Source of the DNA: Harmothoe impar
Taxonomy: Eukaryota; Annelida; Polychaeta; Phyllodocida; Polynoidae
DNA length: 64,000 nucleotides
Reading direction: 5' to 3'
Assembly (NCBI GenBank): GCA_947462335.1
Contig: OX381710.1
Span: 2,418,001 to 2,482,000, forward strand
The notes beneath the pieces are model-generated. The model searched no databases, was not told the origin of the DNA, and saw nothing but the letters and a program-made list of their open reading frames with translations. The translations under genes were made by a program, and so were the position numbers. How positions within the stretch are numbered: the first letter of the stretch is position 1; each line of letters starts with the position of its first letter. This document shows, piece after piece, positions 1 to 13,659 of the stretch.

Positions 1-774
1 CCAATCTGCCTCTCTCCCCCTTCCACCCCCATCAGCCCCACCTTCTCCTCCCTGCCCTCCTGTGCAGAGCCTTCTGGTTGAGGCTGCTACAGTTTCATGC
101 CCCCCGACCCCTCTCCCCCTGGCCTGTTGGCTGTCTGCAGTCCCAGTGCCAGTGAATAATTAGTGGCTGTGCCGTCAGGGGGCGCCATGTCCATGACCCC
201 CAATTACCTGCACAAATTGATGTCAAAACTAATACTTATCAGTTCCCATGTGGCTTTTTTCACATTTATTGGTGTTATTTTTTTTCCTCCCCCCTCCTCC
301 ATCTCCCCATGCAGCTGCCACACATTTTGAGAGGGACTGGTGCTGGATGGTGAACCCCTACTTTCAGTGCATGTGTGTGGTAATGTTTTATTTCATTGTC
401 ACTGTGCAGCACTTTCCAACATAAATTGGTCTCAAGGTGGTTCCGGAGTTTGGTGGAATCAACACTCTTCATTGGCATATCATGCAGACAAATTGATCTT
501 TTAGTTAGGCTGTATGGTCCCCAAAATTGGTGAATTAGTGAGTGACTCACCAGTGCTGCCTTAAAGTATCATGCCGACCCTATGGGGTCGAGAAACTCCA
601 AAAGGGTTGTCATGATGCACCAATACAGCTCCGGTGAGTTACTCACCAAGGCTGCATTGGGACATCATGCCAAAAAATGTCATTTTTCAGTTACTTTTAA
701 GAACAAAGGTCTTTTGTAGAGAAACAGTCTGGGAGACATGGTACAGTGGTAAAGACTGTAGTTCTAGCAGGTGA

Positions 775-1008
775 CTACAGGCTGGTGTGTTTCAGAATAC
801 ATGGTCTAAAAATCTAAGCTAGGTAGGTCAGACTTTTTTCTTCAAAGCAGACTTCCAGAAGACGGCCATAACTCGTGAATGGCCAAATCAACCAATAGCC
901 AAAATGACCTACTTTTTTTTCAATATTGGATGAAAATTTGTATGGTCGGCCCTCTATTACTAGGTAGGGTCTGGTTACCTGAAACACCTGCCTTTTTTTT
1001 GGCCTTAG
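775..1008. mobile_element. MITE related to 53577-53838, copy A
   Basis: The left end contains gtgtttcagaatacatggtct and the right end ggttacctgaaacacc followed by a T-run and ggcctta, in inverted orientation to each other. It is present at the same place in copy B (about 21540-21795), so it predates the duplication. Confidence 0.45.
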
Positions 1009-2105
1009 GGGGGATCTCCACAACTACAGGGTCATAGGGAGAGGGCACTATACCTACATGAGGGCATTTTCGGCCCCTGGGATGAGGTGGCTTCTTGACA
1101 GACTGCTTTAAAACATGTCATTAAGGCAGAACCACCTGCTAGTTGCTGGGCAGTACCTGGCTGACTAGAAAGAGTGTTTTGTAAAGGTCTGACCGGCTCC
1201 ATGAAGAGAGAAGTTTCCTTATAGTCCATCTCATAGAAAACAGATATTGGAGCTGCACAGTTTTGGGCTGGTTTGTTACTAAAGCTGCTGGTTACCAGTA
1301 TCAAAGTGAATATTCCCATTCACTGCTTTCGCTATTGGTCAGCGCTGTGAGGTATTGAGGTTATTATTGACTTCAACATGGGAATCTAACCTTGTATGCT
1401 ACTGTATATGTACATTCAATCAGTACTATTACATGGAGCACTAGAAGGGATACAAAGCTATATAGCTATTAAACAATAAAAGCTCCAATACGCATAGGGA
1501 CTGTCACTACTACGGGAACAAGATGGTGGGCTGTGTAAGATAGCAAACTAGTAATGACACTCATTTTGGGGTTTGAAGTATAGGTAAAAGAAGAAGGGCA
1601 GAACTGATTTTAATGCCTCTTAGAACACAATTCAGACTGTGGAGGAGAGTTGCAGGGATGACAAGTGCACGTCTGCTAGCTACCTTAAAAACTTCTCGGA
1701 TAAGCCTATCTCTCTTTAATAGCACCTTTAAACATGGTTAAACTAAAATGTAATTGATTTAACACCTCACAGATGCACCAAACCTCCCCTTTGACACAAT
1801 GCCATAGATCAAACCGAGGGTAAAATGACAAAAATTGCTTTATCAGACAGGTTTTATGGTACATGGTGGTGTAGATGGGGTCTCCAGTACTCCAGGGTCA
1901 GTTAGAGGGCACCAAGCCTTACAGGGGGCAATTGGTGCTGACTGTCTGCTTTACACACTCATCCAGTTCTTGGGGGATGGGGAGGGGGCAGTGAGTAGGT
2001 CTGCAGGTCTGGTAGGTGACTACAAGGTGGTGATTCCAGGCTTTAGTGAGAGGGCAGCAGTTCTTGGGGGAGAGGAGTGGAGGGGAGGGGCGGGCATAGT
2101 GAGTA

Positions 2106-2307
2106 CCCTAAAACCTTGTGTATAGGCAGCGGCTAGTAGGCAAGTCAGATCGCCAGTGTGTTTATAGAATGAAGACAACAGTGTGTGGCTCATATGCAAC
2201 TTGCAAGATCTTTTGAATTAGGACTAAATTAGCAATTCTCAGACCCTCTCTGTGGCTCCAAGTTAGTAGCTAATATGCAAATTGGATTTATATGTGAGGT
2301 TTTACAG
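2106..2307. mobile_element. TA-flanked MITE with pogo-like ends, copy A
   Basis: Ends CCCTAAAACCTTGTGTATA and its imperfect inverse TATATGTGAGGTTTTACAG are flanked by TA on both sides. The copy B counterpart is at 22546-22759. The termini resemble the CAGTAAAACC-type ends of pogo/Tigger elements. Confidence 0.5.
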
Positions 2308-2309
2308 TA

Positions 2310-4400
2310 GGGCTGCAGGTCTGGTAGGTGACTACATGGTGTCATGGAGGGGTGTTTCCCCTACTCCAGGTTATAGTGAAAGGGCAGCAGAGCCTAGAAG
2401 AGGGCAATTGGCACCTGTGGGTGAGGTGGCTGCTGCAGGGACTGCTGAACAACCTGGCAGTGGCCAGAACATGTATAATTAAAGCTGGGGCACCTGGTCA
2501 GGGCCAGAACCTGTGTAATTAAAGTGAGAACACCTGCTAGAGGCCTGCTGCAGCTCACACTGAAGTTACTTAAACTTTTACTTTAAGAGCCGCACTGTGT
2601 TATATAACCATTGTCAGAATACTGCATTCATTATGACACCATTCACGAGTGTCGGCATAACGTTTGAGTGCACCCCGAGTGAGTTAGGCACTAGGGCTGC
2701 ATGTATGATAGATTTAACATTTTGAACGTTCATCTGATCCGTCAGATTTATGTCGGTGGATTCAGCTCTTAACTGGCACAAGGTGCTTCAGGGGCAAGTG
2801 GCAGTAGTTCCTTTATATTCCCTGTCATCATTTCTGTGCTGAGAGAGGAAAAGAGAAAGGCTTACCTCATTAGGTCTCACAGTTACTATAAAGAAGTGAA
2901 TGCAGTTTTTCTCGATTGTTTTTTTCATAATATTATTCTAGGCTAGAGATTATAAATATAAACTATAATCTCAAAGTGAAATGTCTTAAAAATTAAACCA
3001 ATGAAAAAATCTTCTATATTTGCTTTTGAATACTTGTTATATGGTTCTTTCACAAAGTTATTTAGTTTTAGATCCCTTACACCTTGCACTAAGTTCGGAG
3101 CATAGATACTCTCTCAATACATCCTTTTGAGGCTATTATTTTACCTTCAGGAAGGATGGGGAACATATATGTATCATCTTATTGAATGCACACATAGTCG
3201 CTGAAAACTTTTAGACTTCAACCAATGTATGAATAGAGACTGTATTCATAATCAAAACATCATCACGGTTGTCAGACATCTAACTAACAAAAGTTTCTGT
3301 TTGACTTTATTTCACCTTTAGAAAGTCCTGTGAGACATTACATACAAAGCAGTGAACAGACAGTATGTAGACATATCTTCGTGAACTTATCAAAGCACTA
3401 TGTAGTATGGTATTGCAGAATTTAAAGACTTTTTAGATTTAGCTCAGTTGCTTCAAAAGACTCGGCTGATATGGCGAGGGACATACACAAAGTGTCATAT
3501 ACGATTCCCAAAGAATCAAGACATATTTTGACACTGTACATATGTCACATAATACAGAGATGATTTTTTATGTCCCATAGGAGTGGCTGCACTTAGGGGG
3601 AGGTGTTCATCAATTATGATCCCTTGGGATTTGGATAAGTGGTTGGCCTGATAAATCAAGGCAGTACCACTGAGTTACTGGTGCTGCAGTCATGCATTAT
3701 GACAAAATGACAGAGTGCACTAAAGGACTATTCTGCATTAGTATGGCCTGGCTCAAGGCCCTGTTTTAAGCAGTCATCATCTAAACATATAAACCTACAG
3801 CTAGCTAACATGTGAGCCCATGAGTTCTACAGCTACAGAGCCTACAATGCTGATACACTCACAAAAAGTCTGCAAGCTACTTCCTAGTACTGCACAAATG
3901 TATCATGCCAACCAAGGGGATAGTTCACCAAAGCATTTGCTTCATTTCTATGTTCTATGATACACAATTAAATAGCTAGAATGCACATCATATAAGTCTA
4001 TTAAAGGTTGATTGAAAGAAACACATACAGACATACACATATCTATTTTATAAATAGGTTTTAGCTTGTTGATGTTTATTATTTTATGACAGCATTGCAT
4101 TAGCCCGATCTAAACGAACTGCTGTATGTTATTAATCTTTTTAATTTTCCTCCTGTGTATTTATTTTCATTCTTCTGTCACAAAACTAAATGTGCACAGC
4201 CATTATCCTGAGATAATCCTATCAGGGATTAGTTATCCTGTAACAACAGGGAGGGGGATGGAATGGATTATCTGAAATACATTAATGGCGTCATTGTTTG
4301 TTTGCACAGGAGAGTGATTGTATTATTTTATTAATCTCATAAAGGACTTGTCCCATTCTACTTCATGTCAGCTGAATTATAAAATAAGATCAATTCAGAT
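2310..4400. other. Gene-free duplicated DNA
   Basis: No convincing ORF is present. It contains a second copy of the gcaggtctggtaggtgactac word (also near 2001) and the empty target site of element 1 at about 3035. Confidence 0.5.
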
Positions 4401-4419
4401 TTTTGATTTACTCACTTAC

Positions 4420-5020
4420 TAACTAATTATATTTACACACTCGCTTACCCTAGTATAGTCACTAACATTCACTGACTGACTAACTGATTCTACACTAACT
4501 TACTCACTTACTCACTCAATCACTCACTCACATTTACTCACTCACTCCACCCCTCACTTACACACAGACCAATTTACACATTTACTCACTCACTTACTTA
4601 CCCACTCTCACACTATCTATTTATTCTACCCCCCACCCACTAACCCACCCACTCATTTCCTCCATCATTCACTTGCTCACTCACTCACACAGTCACTCAC
4701 TCACTCACTAACCAACTCACTCACCTACTCAGTTACGCGCTCGCTCACTCACTCACTTGCTCACTCACTCACTCACTCACTCACTCACTCACTCACTCAC
4801 TCACTAACCAACTCACTCACCTACTCACTCACTTACTTACTCACATGCTGATTAATCCAATCAACCACTCACTTACTCATTCACAGACCCACTCTCACAC
4901 GTATTCACTTACTTACTCACTCGTTCAAACTCTCCCCTATTCACACCATCAATTACTTAATCATTCACCAACCTACTCCCTGACCAACTCACTCACTCAC
5001 TCATTCACTCACTCACTTTG
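4420..5020. repeat. CACT-type tetranucleotide tract, copy A
   Basis: Degenerate (CACT)n, with a pure run near 4762-4805, is interspersed with tcacttac and ccaactcac. The 130-codon ORF across it is a microsatellite translation. Confidence 0.8.
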
Positions 5021-5239
5021 CTTCTCCCTCTTATATTCCCTTACACACTCATCTTTTCCAATCCCTCATGCAACAGTGGTATCGCATTTACAGTTTAAAT
5101 ACCTCTCATTTCATATTTTCACGACCCTATCTGCCTTTAGACATATTTTAAACAATTGCTATCATCCTGGTCCCTACTTCTTTATATATACCTTCCTCCC
5201 TAGGCCTATCTATCTGCCTTCTCACCTGCTCATGTGATG

Positions 5240-8200
5240 GCATGCCTATTAGTACTCGCCTAGCAACATAACAGGATTTAGCCCTTTAAGGGCTGCATGG
5301 TACTTTAATGCAATAGCCCCTGGATTGTGATGATGCATTAATGGGTAATCAACAGGCCAGCATTTATGCATCAAACCAATCTTTTGGGAATGTATCAGGA
5401 GTATTTTAGGCCCGTAGGTTCTGTGTGATGCATGAATGCGGTTTTGCAGAGTTACTGCATTCATGAGGACAAATGGAATATCAAATTTAAGGCAATATAT
5501 GGCCTTAATATGGTTAATACCTGCAGACAAGCGTATATACAAAATTAATCAGCCCAGATTGCCTCTAATTAAAGAGAGGATTTAGTCAGATTTTCCTGGT
5601 GCTAATTAGTATCAAATCCACCCCCTCGCACTACTACCAATCTGAGCCTCTAGTTGCATTTCCTATGGAGAACCTTCCCAAGACATTTTATGTCAGCCAT
5701 AAATTTGAATAGACCGTCTGTGGGTGGTGATCGAGTAGCTAGCAGTGAACCTGGTATGTCTTTGTTATGTATAGGGTCTGGATGGCATTGCCGCCATCTT
5801 GTAGGAGGTTGTGTCTGGCCATCCTTTTTATGCATTAATTGTCACATGGGACCTACAACAGCAAGCCTACCCCCCTCACGCATGCAACAGTTATACCTTC
5901 CCACTGTTACCTGTTGAGGACCACGCCATTTGTCAAGCCTTTAAGGACAGCATTATTTGCTATGCTACTTTACGTTATATACTGCTACTCTAACTCGTTT
6001 GAGGCGGCATAAATTATGCCATTTAGCTTCATGCTTTATAGGCTCCTTCACTGAATACCCGAAAGATTGGTAATAGGCATATAACTACTTTATACCACTA
6101 GCTGTATGCAGTGTACAAGAAGTGCGAAATGCTTTGTTCTCCCTGCCCACTGTGGTAAAAGTCAATCATGAAACCCCGAGCATCCATACAAATAAGACTG
6201 AGTACCTGTCAGGGCACCACGCTGTGTGTCGCTGGAGGGATACTGAGATTTGAGCCTTTAAATTGTTGCTCTCTAATTCAGACATGTCTTTTCTCACTTT
6301 TCATACTTCTTTTCATTTACTCCCTTTATTGCCTCACTATACCCATGCTATGATTTCCTCTGCCCCCTCCCCCTCCCCCTCCCCTCCTACTAATCACCCC
6401 CCCCCAACCCCACCTGCCCAGTAACCAGACTACTATAGACCCAAACACAGCACTGATTGGCAAATAAAGCTAAACCCCACAGGATTATATCGACCACAGC
6501 TTGTCCCTTCCTCCACCCCTGCCTAATGCTATTTGTGCAGCTCACTGTGACTGGACACAGCCTAGGGAGGGTGGACTCAGTATAGGGAGTAAGGAGAACC
6601 CCAGAGTAACTGACAGGTGGAAAATACTAGAGAGTCACGGAGGCAGAAGAAAGAGGAATACCAGAAGACTTGGAAATAGATATTGAGAGGGAGTGAAATA
6701 ATCAAGAGGTGTAAACACATACTTTGGTTGAATACACTTAGTGCTGGAAATTTCAGTATTGGAGTAGACAATTCAGTTTACAATGAAAAGAGTTCTGTCT
6801 TGTACTAAAGGTCCAAATTTGACTGCTGGAGTAGCAGTGAACTGAGGACTACTCCTGGACTTATATAGTGAAGGTTTGGGTTAATGTACAAACGATAGGA
6901 GACAATATGTGTATGAAGGAAAGTGTTCAAACTTTGGTTTCCTTCACTGCACCAGGATTCCTGTAGTTGAGTACAACATATTGCCGCCTTCACCTTTCAT
7001 CAACTACAATTCACCTTCCTCCCGGCTGCCTTCCTGCCGCCTCCCTCCGCAGGATGTCTCCAGGCACAGGCGACAACAGCAAGAAGAAGGAAACCTCAGA
7101 CAAGAAGTGCTGAGTGTGAAAGGGGCCCTGAGGGGCTCTGTGTGTTTGTGGGGAGTGACAAGGAGGCTGAGTAAATAACATCCGGATCTCTGTGAAAACT
7201 CCTCCTGCCTTCAAACGTGAAAACAGGGTGTGGAATTATTACATGGATTCAGGTGCTTCTTCTGAGGCTTTTTTCACGCCCCAAGGGGGAGTTAGCCCAG
7301 AGCTGCCCAGACTTCTACACAAGGCTAAGGTCTTGTAATGTGATAGTGCAGGTATACCTCACCGAAGTGACATCATTTCATTGTTTTACCATGACTTTTT
7401 GTTCAGTTTCTGTCATCCCTACTGTGAGTACATGGCACGGCTAGGTGCTAGAGCCTCACACAAGCCAATAGTGCCACATGATTTAACAGGACACTCTTTC
7501 ACACTGCAATAAAAACCCTGGAAGTTTTCCTGGGGCTGCAAAATGTTGATGTGTGAGTGTTTTGGGACTTGCTTTACGTGTCTGCAGAGGTTACAACCAG
7601 GCAGGCAGCTGTGACAACGGATTACGCATTATGAATGTCAGCTGGAGACTGGGAAGAAGGTAACTGGGAATTGGTGCTCAGGGGCAAGCATTCTGACTGA
7701 GAGCACAGTCTACAATATACCTCTTTCATGGTGTTATGTATACTACAGAGGCATCCCTATCCAAGCAGAGTCATAGTGATAAACAAGAACAGGGTATGAA
7801 CTACATATCTAACAGCCATATACAGATAGATCTACCAGCTGCCTGTGGGTTGATGAAGCATTGAGAGCATAGAGACTACTACTGACCTTGGCACCACCTA
7901 ATATCTCATGACAGACACTGGGTCCAGGTAGGAGGAGCAGGGGAGTAATAACAGTGGGAGTTCATCATGACACAAAGTACCCTGCAGACATGGAGTCAAA
8001 TTAAGGAGGTAAACCTGTTAAGCTTGTCCCTAGCTGAAACCTATAACTGCAGATTCCACTGGTGGCCTTCACTCTATGATACCTGAACCCACTCTGCAGC
8101 AGAGGGGGCTGTGGGATCCCCTCTCTGTGTGGTTCATATCTCTAACAGAAGTTTCAAATAGTGAGTCTAGACTCAAAAACTTCATTATTGATTTATATAA

Positions 8201-9300
8201 CTGATGCATAATAGGATGACAAATTATTCTAACATTAATTGTCAATGATTCTGAAGTGCTCCTCATGTCACCAGATGAGAGCTTGAACTGGTGGATCAAA
8301 TAATTATATCAGTATGGATTAACTTAATTTGAATTGACACCCCATTTTTTAAGCTGTGTTAGTGCAATGTATGATGAATCCCTATCCAGACATTATGCTG
8401 AATACTACTAGATGAAAACAATGACACATCACGGAACATATAAAAGTGTGAATTTAAGTGGAACTGAAATATGTCCCCTATAGAACAATACCTCATAATA
8501 ACCACAGACAATTAAATTGAGTGACAAAGAAACTGAAGAAATATTTAGTGACAAAAGCGTCAGGATTGGCAGAGCAGGTGATTCCTGTATTTTTGCATCC
8601 CTCAATAGTATTTCTTCTTGAAAGTGGAGCAGTAATCCTGTCAAATTTTACGTCAGCTGCAAACATTCTCCATGCCCCCAGATAAAATGATCAGCTGCCG
8701 TAACATGTTAAGACCCAAAACGCAGTCTTTGCTGTGAAAAAAGAGAAACTTGCCCAGAAGTTGGACGACACCACATACAGGAAGACAGTGCCCATAGCAA
8801 TCCCTAACTGAACTGCCTACCTAAGAGTAAAACAGCAGAAGGTTGGGAAATAGATGACATGGGGCAGCAGTTCAATGCAAGCATTCATTTTACCGGTCTT
8901 GTTATACTGTTTGCTCATTTTGAAAGACATAAATGTGAGAGTCAAAATGCGGTTCATGCTCCACTCATATTTTGAGGTGAAACCTCTATAAAATATGCCA
9001 GTCATACTCCCATGGTATGCCCTATTGTAATGTACAACTGTACTGCTAATTTAAAGGCAATACAGCTGATAAGACTAACCCCTACTTTCCTCCAGATTAG
9101 TCCTTTTTTTGGTACCATGCACTGAAACTCTGAGATGAAAAAGTGACTCCTGGACGGGTTTACAATGCCGCTGCGAATATTACAGGCATATTTGAGCCAT
9201 GTCACATTTCTACAACTTGGAACTTAACATTTACAGCACTCTGCAGCCTGTAAGCACTGATTTATCCAGAACTCAACAAACAACATATCAAAGTACACAT
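5240..9300. other. Gene-free region upstream of copy A gene
   Basis: Apart from the 19-codon candidate, only short unsupported ORFs are present. The sequence is collinear with 35.2-41.45 kb, and parts recur inverted in copy C. Promoter elements of the downstream gene could not be picked out. Confidence 0.5.
7054..7113 (+). other. Conserved 19-codon ORF/exon candidate, copy A
   Basis: After a C/T-rich tract and cgcag comes ATG, then MSPGTGDNSKKKETSDKKC and a stop. The same start, length and stop are found at 39329-39388 (copy B) and 62676-62735 (copy C, minus). An overlapping longer frame (QDVSRHRRQQQ...) is open in A and B but broken in C. It could be an upstream ORF, a terminal exon or chance in a recent duplicate. 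Confidence 0.25.
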
Positions 9301-9351
9301 GTATTTCAATCATTAAGTCCACCAATCATTTGTGATTAACATTTTACCATC

Positions 9352-12300
9352 ATGGGTTCCACTGCACTACGTACCAAGCTGGGTATAGTGGACTCTGAGA
9401 AGTCCCCAGCTCTACAGATGACCAACGTTAAGGCCGGCCTGGCCCTGACCCGGACCCTGACCTTCCTGGAGCGGTCAGAGAGACTGGTGTCAAACCGCAT
9501 CCTGTCTGACCAACGGGCGGTCTACAAGAGACTACAGGTAGGTAGAGGGCTGTGTCTCACCAAATAGATACAAGTTAAAAGTTCATGACTGGCACACTTC
9601 TATGACCAGCAGAACTAAAAATAAAACGTATTAAGAGCATATATCTACATAAAAATGTAATAACTTTGACCATTCCCCAAAGTAATGCACCTTATCTTCT
9701 TTAGAAGTTTCTTTTTCTTAATTTCACGTATCTAGGTTACCCAGTCAGAAAGGTGCACAGGTTATAGGGTTTCGACTTGTACTCATTAGGGGACACACAG
9801 CCATAAGTGCTTAAATTCATAATTAGTAACTACAAGAAACATTACTAGAGGCAGCCAACAAGTATCTATATTGTATATAGAATTGAGAGAATGTAATTTA
9901 AAATGTAAATTTTGTACCTTAGGTAATAATATAGAATATAGAGTGTTGAAAGACTGCAGGTCGTTTGAGTATAACTCCTCTCAATGATAAGGTTGCATGC
10001 ATACTATCCTATTTTGATATCAATGTAATGGTGGTGAGTATCTCCCAAGAATGTCATTTATATATCATGCCAAACAGACAGGGTTAACATATTCCTGACA
10101 TGTCTAGACAACACACCAACACAGTGCTAGGGAGTTACCCGCCAGCACTGCATTGATCATGCAGCTAAATAACTTGAAATATTTTGGCACCACCCAACCC
10201 TTAAAGGGTTAAATGGATTAACCACCTATTGATTTAGGAACCAATAATCAATAGTTACTGCCCTCTACATACTCACCATTACACTTACTAATGCAATTAC
10301 AGTGATAATGTTTACAGTTCAATGTTCTCAATAACTGTTGTCAATTTGGATGATGGAATGATCCTCAGTGATGAATTATACTGTCAATATTTTACATGAA
10401 GTCCAATACTGTGATGCTTGTACCTCAACCCTTGTGAGTGTTTTACATTTCCCAAAGAATATGAAACCCAATGATTGTAGGCTTGTTAAATCAACCCTAG
10501 TACACCATTGTGTCTCTTAATACATGATTTTCGATAGCTTAGTTTTGATTTCATCAGGGGAGAAAAACTTGTTTTCACATGAAGTGATATATGTTTTAGA
10601 TATGGACAAAAAATCAACAAATACATCATAATTCACAGAATTAAGCCAGGGCATATTAAACAAAGCCTTAGGTTGAGTGGGATATGACCCAGCTCCCCTG
10701 GAAAATCTAACATGTAATGAATAATGTTAAATGATAATGATAATAAGCCATTTTTATACTCTTTTCCCAAGGCGCGGCTGGCCCACACATACCTTGAGGA
10801 TGCCCGTAGGAAGGGAAACAAGACCCGTGAGAGGGCCCTCCTTGCAGCTCGTGGCGCTCCCTCCCTCAACACAGCAGTTGGTGGTCACTCTGATGTGGAC
10901 GCTAGCCTTAAGAAGGTTTTGAGACGACCCCTAACTGCCACAGTAGGGACCAGGGGGGCAGCACACATACAGCGACCCACAAAGAGCGCCCCCTGTCGAC
11001 GTAGGACGGTACAAGCTGAAGGGACCATAGATAACAATGGGAGAGATAGACAACAATTAGGCCATGAAAAGGGAGAAGAAGGGAGAGAAGGAAGACAGCT
11101 CCAAAATCCTATTACTGACATCACCACTTTTGACACATATGGCGCCAATAGACGCCTGAGTGCTGATTTTCCCCTCCGCCCCCGACTGAAGTCTGCTGCT
11201 ATCCATCGTCCCTCTATCCCCCTAACCAATCAGCAGCAGCGTCGGGGAGACACTAGGTCACGGAGAGAGCAGAAGCCGGAAGTGCAACCTGTAACTAGGT
11301 CAAGTAGGCGCCAACGTCCTGTAACTGCCTTTGTGACGTCACAGCGTACTTCCCCTGCCTCTGACGTCACAGACAGTGGTGCCTCTGGTGGGAGTAGGAG
11401 ACATTACTCAGAGATAAAAGTGGAAGAACAGTGGAGGGGGGAAGGAAAGTTTATGTGGGGAGAATTGGAAGGAGACATGGCAAGCCAAGAATCCAATAGC
11501 AATGACCAATCCTGCTCAAAACGACTCCCTTTGAGACCCAACGCAAGGAGAGTAAAATCTGCAGTTGTTCGAAGGTACCCATCCTCAGTGGAACAATCAG
11601 AAATAGACTTAGAGAGGAACACTGGGTACTTGGGGGATAGTGGTAAACAGGAAGTTAGGAGAGTGAACAATGAGGATATAGAGGCTGGTAGAGGAGGGGA
11701 GGAGAGGCCTACTCAGGGCTCAGTGCATGACATTAGCCGGAACATCAGCCACAGCTCGGGTGGTGGAGGAGAGGACAGGAGAGGCAGTACAGTACCTGGG
11801 GCACCCTCAGGGGGTGTGGAGGGAGAGAGGGAGGGGGCTGATGGGGGTGTAGGAGGGGCAGTGATTGGCAGTGACAGTGATGGTGCGGCTAAAGTTAATG
11901 ACGAGACAGAGCCGGTAACTAGCATGACAAACAGGAGGGGACGCCTGGCCTCCTCCTCCCAGCACCGCACCAGGATATTACCCTCAAGTCCTGCCCCACA
12001 CAACCCTGCCCCTCCAGACACCCCCCTTACTACTGACATAACCCCTACCCCACACACCACCCCTCCCAATAGCCCTCCTCCTCATATAACTCCAACCCGC
12101 CCAACCACTACAGGGACTACCAGTGCAGCCTCTACACCTCCCCCAGTCCATAGCCCCAACCTTCCTAGTACTTCTTGTGAAACTTCCACCCCCTCTGGGA
12201 CCACCTCAAACCACTCTATACCTGTCAGTCTATCCACTGCCTCCCCCCTCCTCCTGTCCCAACCTCATGATGTTGAAGGAGCTATAGCTTCCCCTTCCTC

Positions 12301-13558
12301 CCATGGCGCCCAGACCCCAGTATTGGACGTAAAGGCTAATGGTAACGGGCCGCCTAATGCTGCAGCCTGTTCCCATAACAGCCCCATTCATACCCCAACT
12401 ACCCCGTCCAGCCCCCGACCCACTCCCACTCCTCCCCCTGCCTCACCAAGTCCCCACCCGACTGTCACCACTCCTACTAAACCTACCTCACCAACTCCCC
12501 ACTCCACTTCACCCACTGCTACTATCCCTGCCCCAGCCAGCCCCCACCCCATTCCAACTCCTGTTAGCCCCCAGCCAACTCTCACTACTCCATCCACAAC
12601 CAGTGCCGTCAGTGCCCACAGCCTTGACATTACGGATGATGACGAGCCAATAGACAGAGTGCGCCGTGCTCAGCCGGCTGGTGCAGATTCACGGCGATCC
12701 CGCCGTGCAAGAGCGGAAACGGCCGCCATTTCCGGTTCCTCCAGCGATGTTGGCACTCATTTTACCTCGAGCAGCTCAACTACTCTGAACATGCCATACC
12801 CTCTGTGTTGCCAACCTCCCCCGCCCCCTTCCTCAGGTAGTAGTACTTTAACCACTCCCACTGTCATCATCATCGACGATGATGACTTCACCCAAAAGGA
12901 TGATAGTGATGATGATGTAATAACAATGACAGGCCCCACCACCAGTCTGCTTCGTAGGGCTACCATTGCAGTGCCACCTGTAAGACGAGAGGGGAACCAG
13001 CGCTCCACCTGGCACCCACAGAACAAACGAGCCTCCTCATTCTCTGTCACTGTATCAGCAAGGGGTAGGGGAGGTAGAGGGGGTAGAGGGGGTAGAGAGG
13101 GCAGAGGGGGCATGGCAGGGAGTAATGCAGGTAGTGTTGGTAGAGCTAGGGGAGGCATTCTTTTTGGACTGCCATCGACAACGGAAGGGGAAGTGGTGCC
13201 AACTTTAGCTGACATTCATCGTCGGCACATCCGGCAGACTGACTTTGAGTCGCGGGTGGCCCTATTCTGTGAGTCGATCCGTCCTTACAATGCCACTGAG
13301 GGACAGGTTGTAGACTACTACTCAGTCAGAGCCACAGAGAATATCCAGGGAGGGGTGGGAAGTGGGGCAGGGCTGAGTACTGGGAGAGGGGTATATGGGG
13401 TGGGGGAGGGTGTTGGGAAGGGTTGGGGAGATGGGGGGAAGGTGACCCCAGCTTGTGACAAAAACAAACAGGAAGTAGGCCTGGAGGAAGCGGAAATTAA
13501 CCCTGGGTACGCCCCTGTGAGGATGAGGAGCCTGACATTGAAAAATCTAAAAGTGTGA
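9352..13558 (+). CDS. Disordered protein with SUMO-interaction-like motifs and RGG box, copy A (2 exons)
   Basis: I read this as a two-exon gene, join 9352-9537 and 10772-13558, of about 990 residues. Exon 1 has a good start context (ccatcATGg) and ends at CAG before gtaggt. Exon 2 begins after a T/C-rich tract and cccaag, in phase 0. The uninterrupted ORF begins at 10724, but its first 16 codons are intronic. Residues 1-110 are conserved and helical-looking (TFLERSERLVSNR, then ARLAHTYLEDARRK). A long basic region and a Pro/Thr/Ser-rich region follow. Acidic motifs LDITDDDE (about 680) and VIIIDDDD (about 760) match the SUMO-interaction pattern of hydrophobic core then acidic run. An RGG box lies at about 826-843 and a conserved C-terminal block at about 870-920. 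I do not recognise the family; a nuclear, SUMO- or RNA-linked role is inference only. Confidence 0.8.
9538..10771 (+). other. Intron of the copy A gene
   Basis: This intron of 1234 bases runs from donor gtaggtag to acceptor tcccaag, in phase 0. It is AT-rich and matches the copy B intron throughout. Both coding flanks are conserved between copies, and the exon-1 reading frame runs into unrelated residues and a stop soon after the donor, which supports splicing. Confidence 0.75.
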
Positions 13559-13588
13559 AACATTGATGACGGGATTGAAAAGGCTCAC

Positions 13589-13594
13589 AATAAA
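13589..13594 (+). terminator. Candidate polyadenylation signal, copy A gene
   Basis: AATAAA lies 31 bases after the stop codon. In copy B the matching hexamer is changed (agtaag), and the nearest alternative is ATTAAA at 45797-45802, so the 3' end may differ between paralogs. Confidence 0.45.
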
Positions 13595-13659
13595 GTGAAC
13601 TTATTACACAATGCTAATACATGAGACCTGTGGGGTTTACTGCACATTCAAATTCCAAG

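Noticed and set aside
4845..5237. 130-codon plus-strand ORF
   Set aside because: Most of it reads through the CACT microsatellite and it is not preserved in copy B.
11713..13215. Antisense ORFs of 80-152 codons across exon 2 of both genes
   Set aside because: They are shadows of Pro/Thr- and Gly-rich coding sequence. The sense frame is conserved and carries the motifs.
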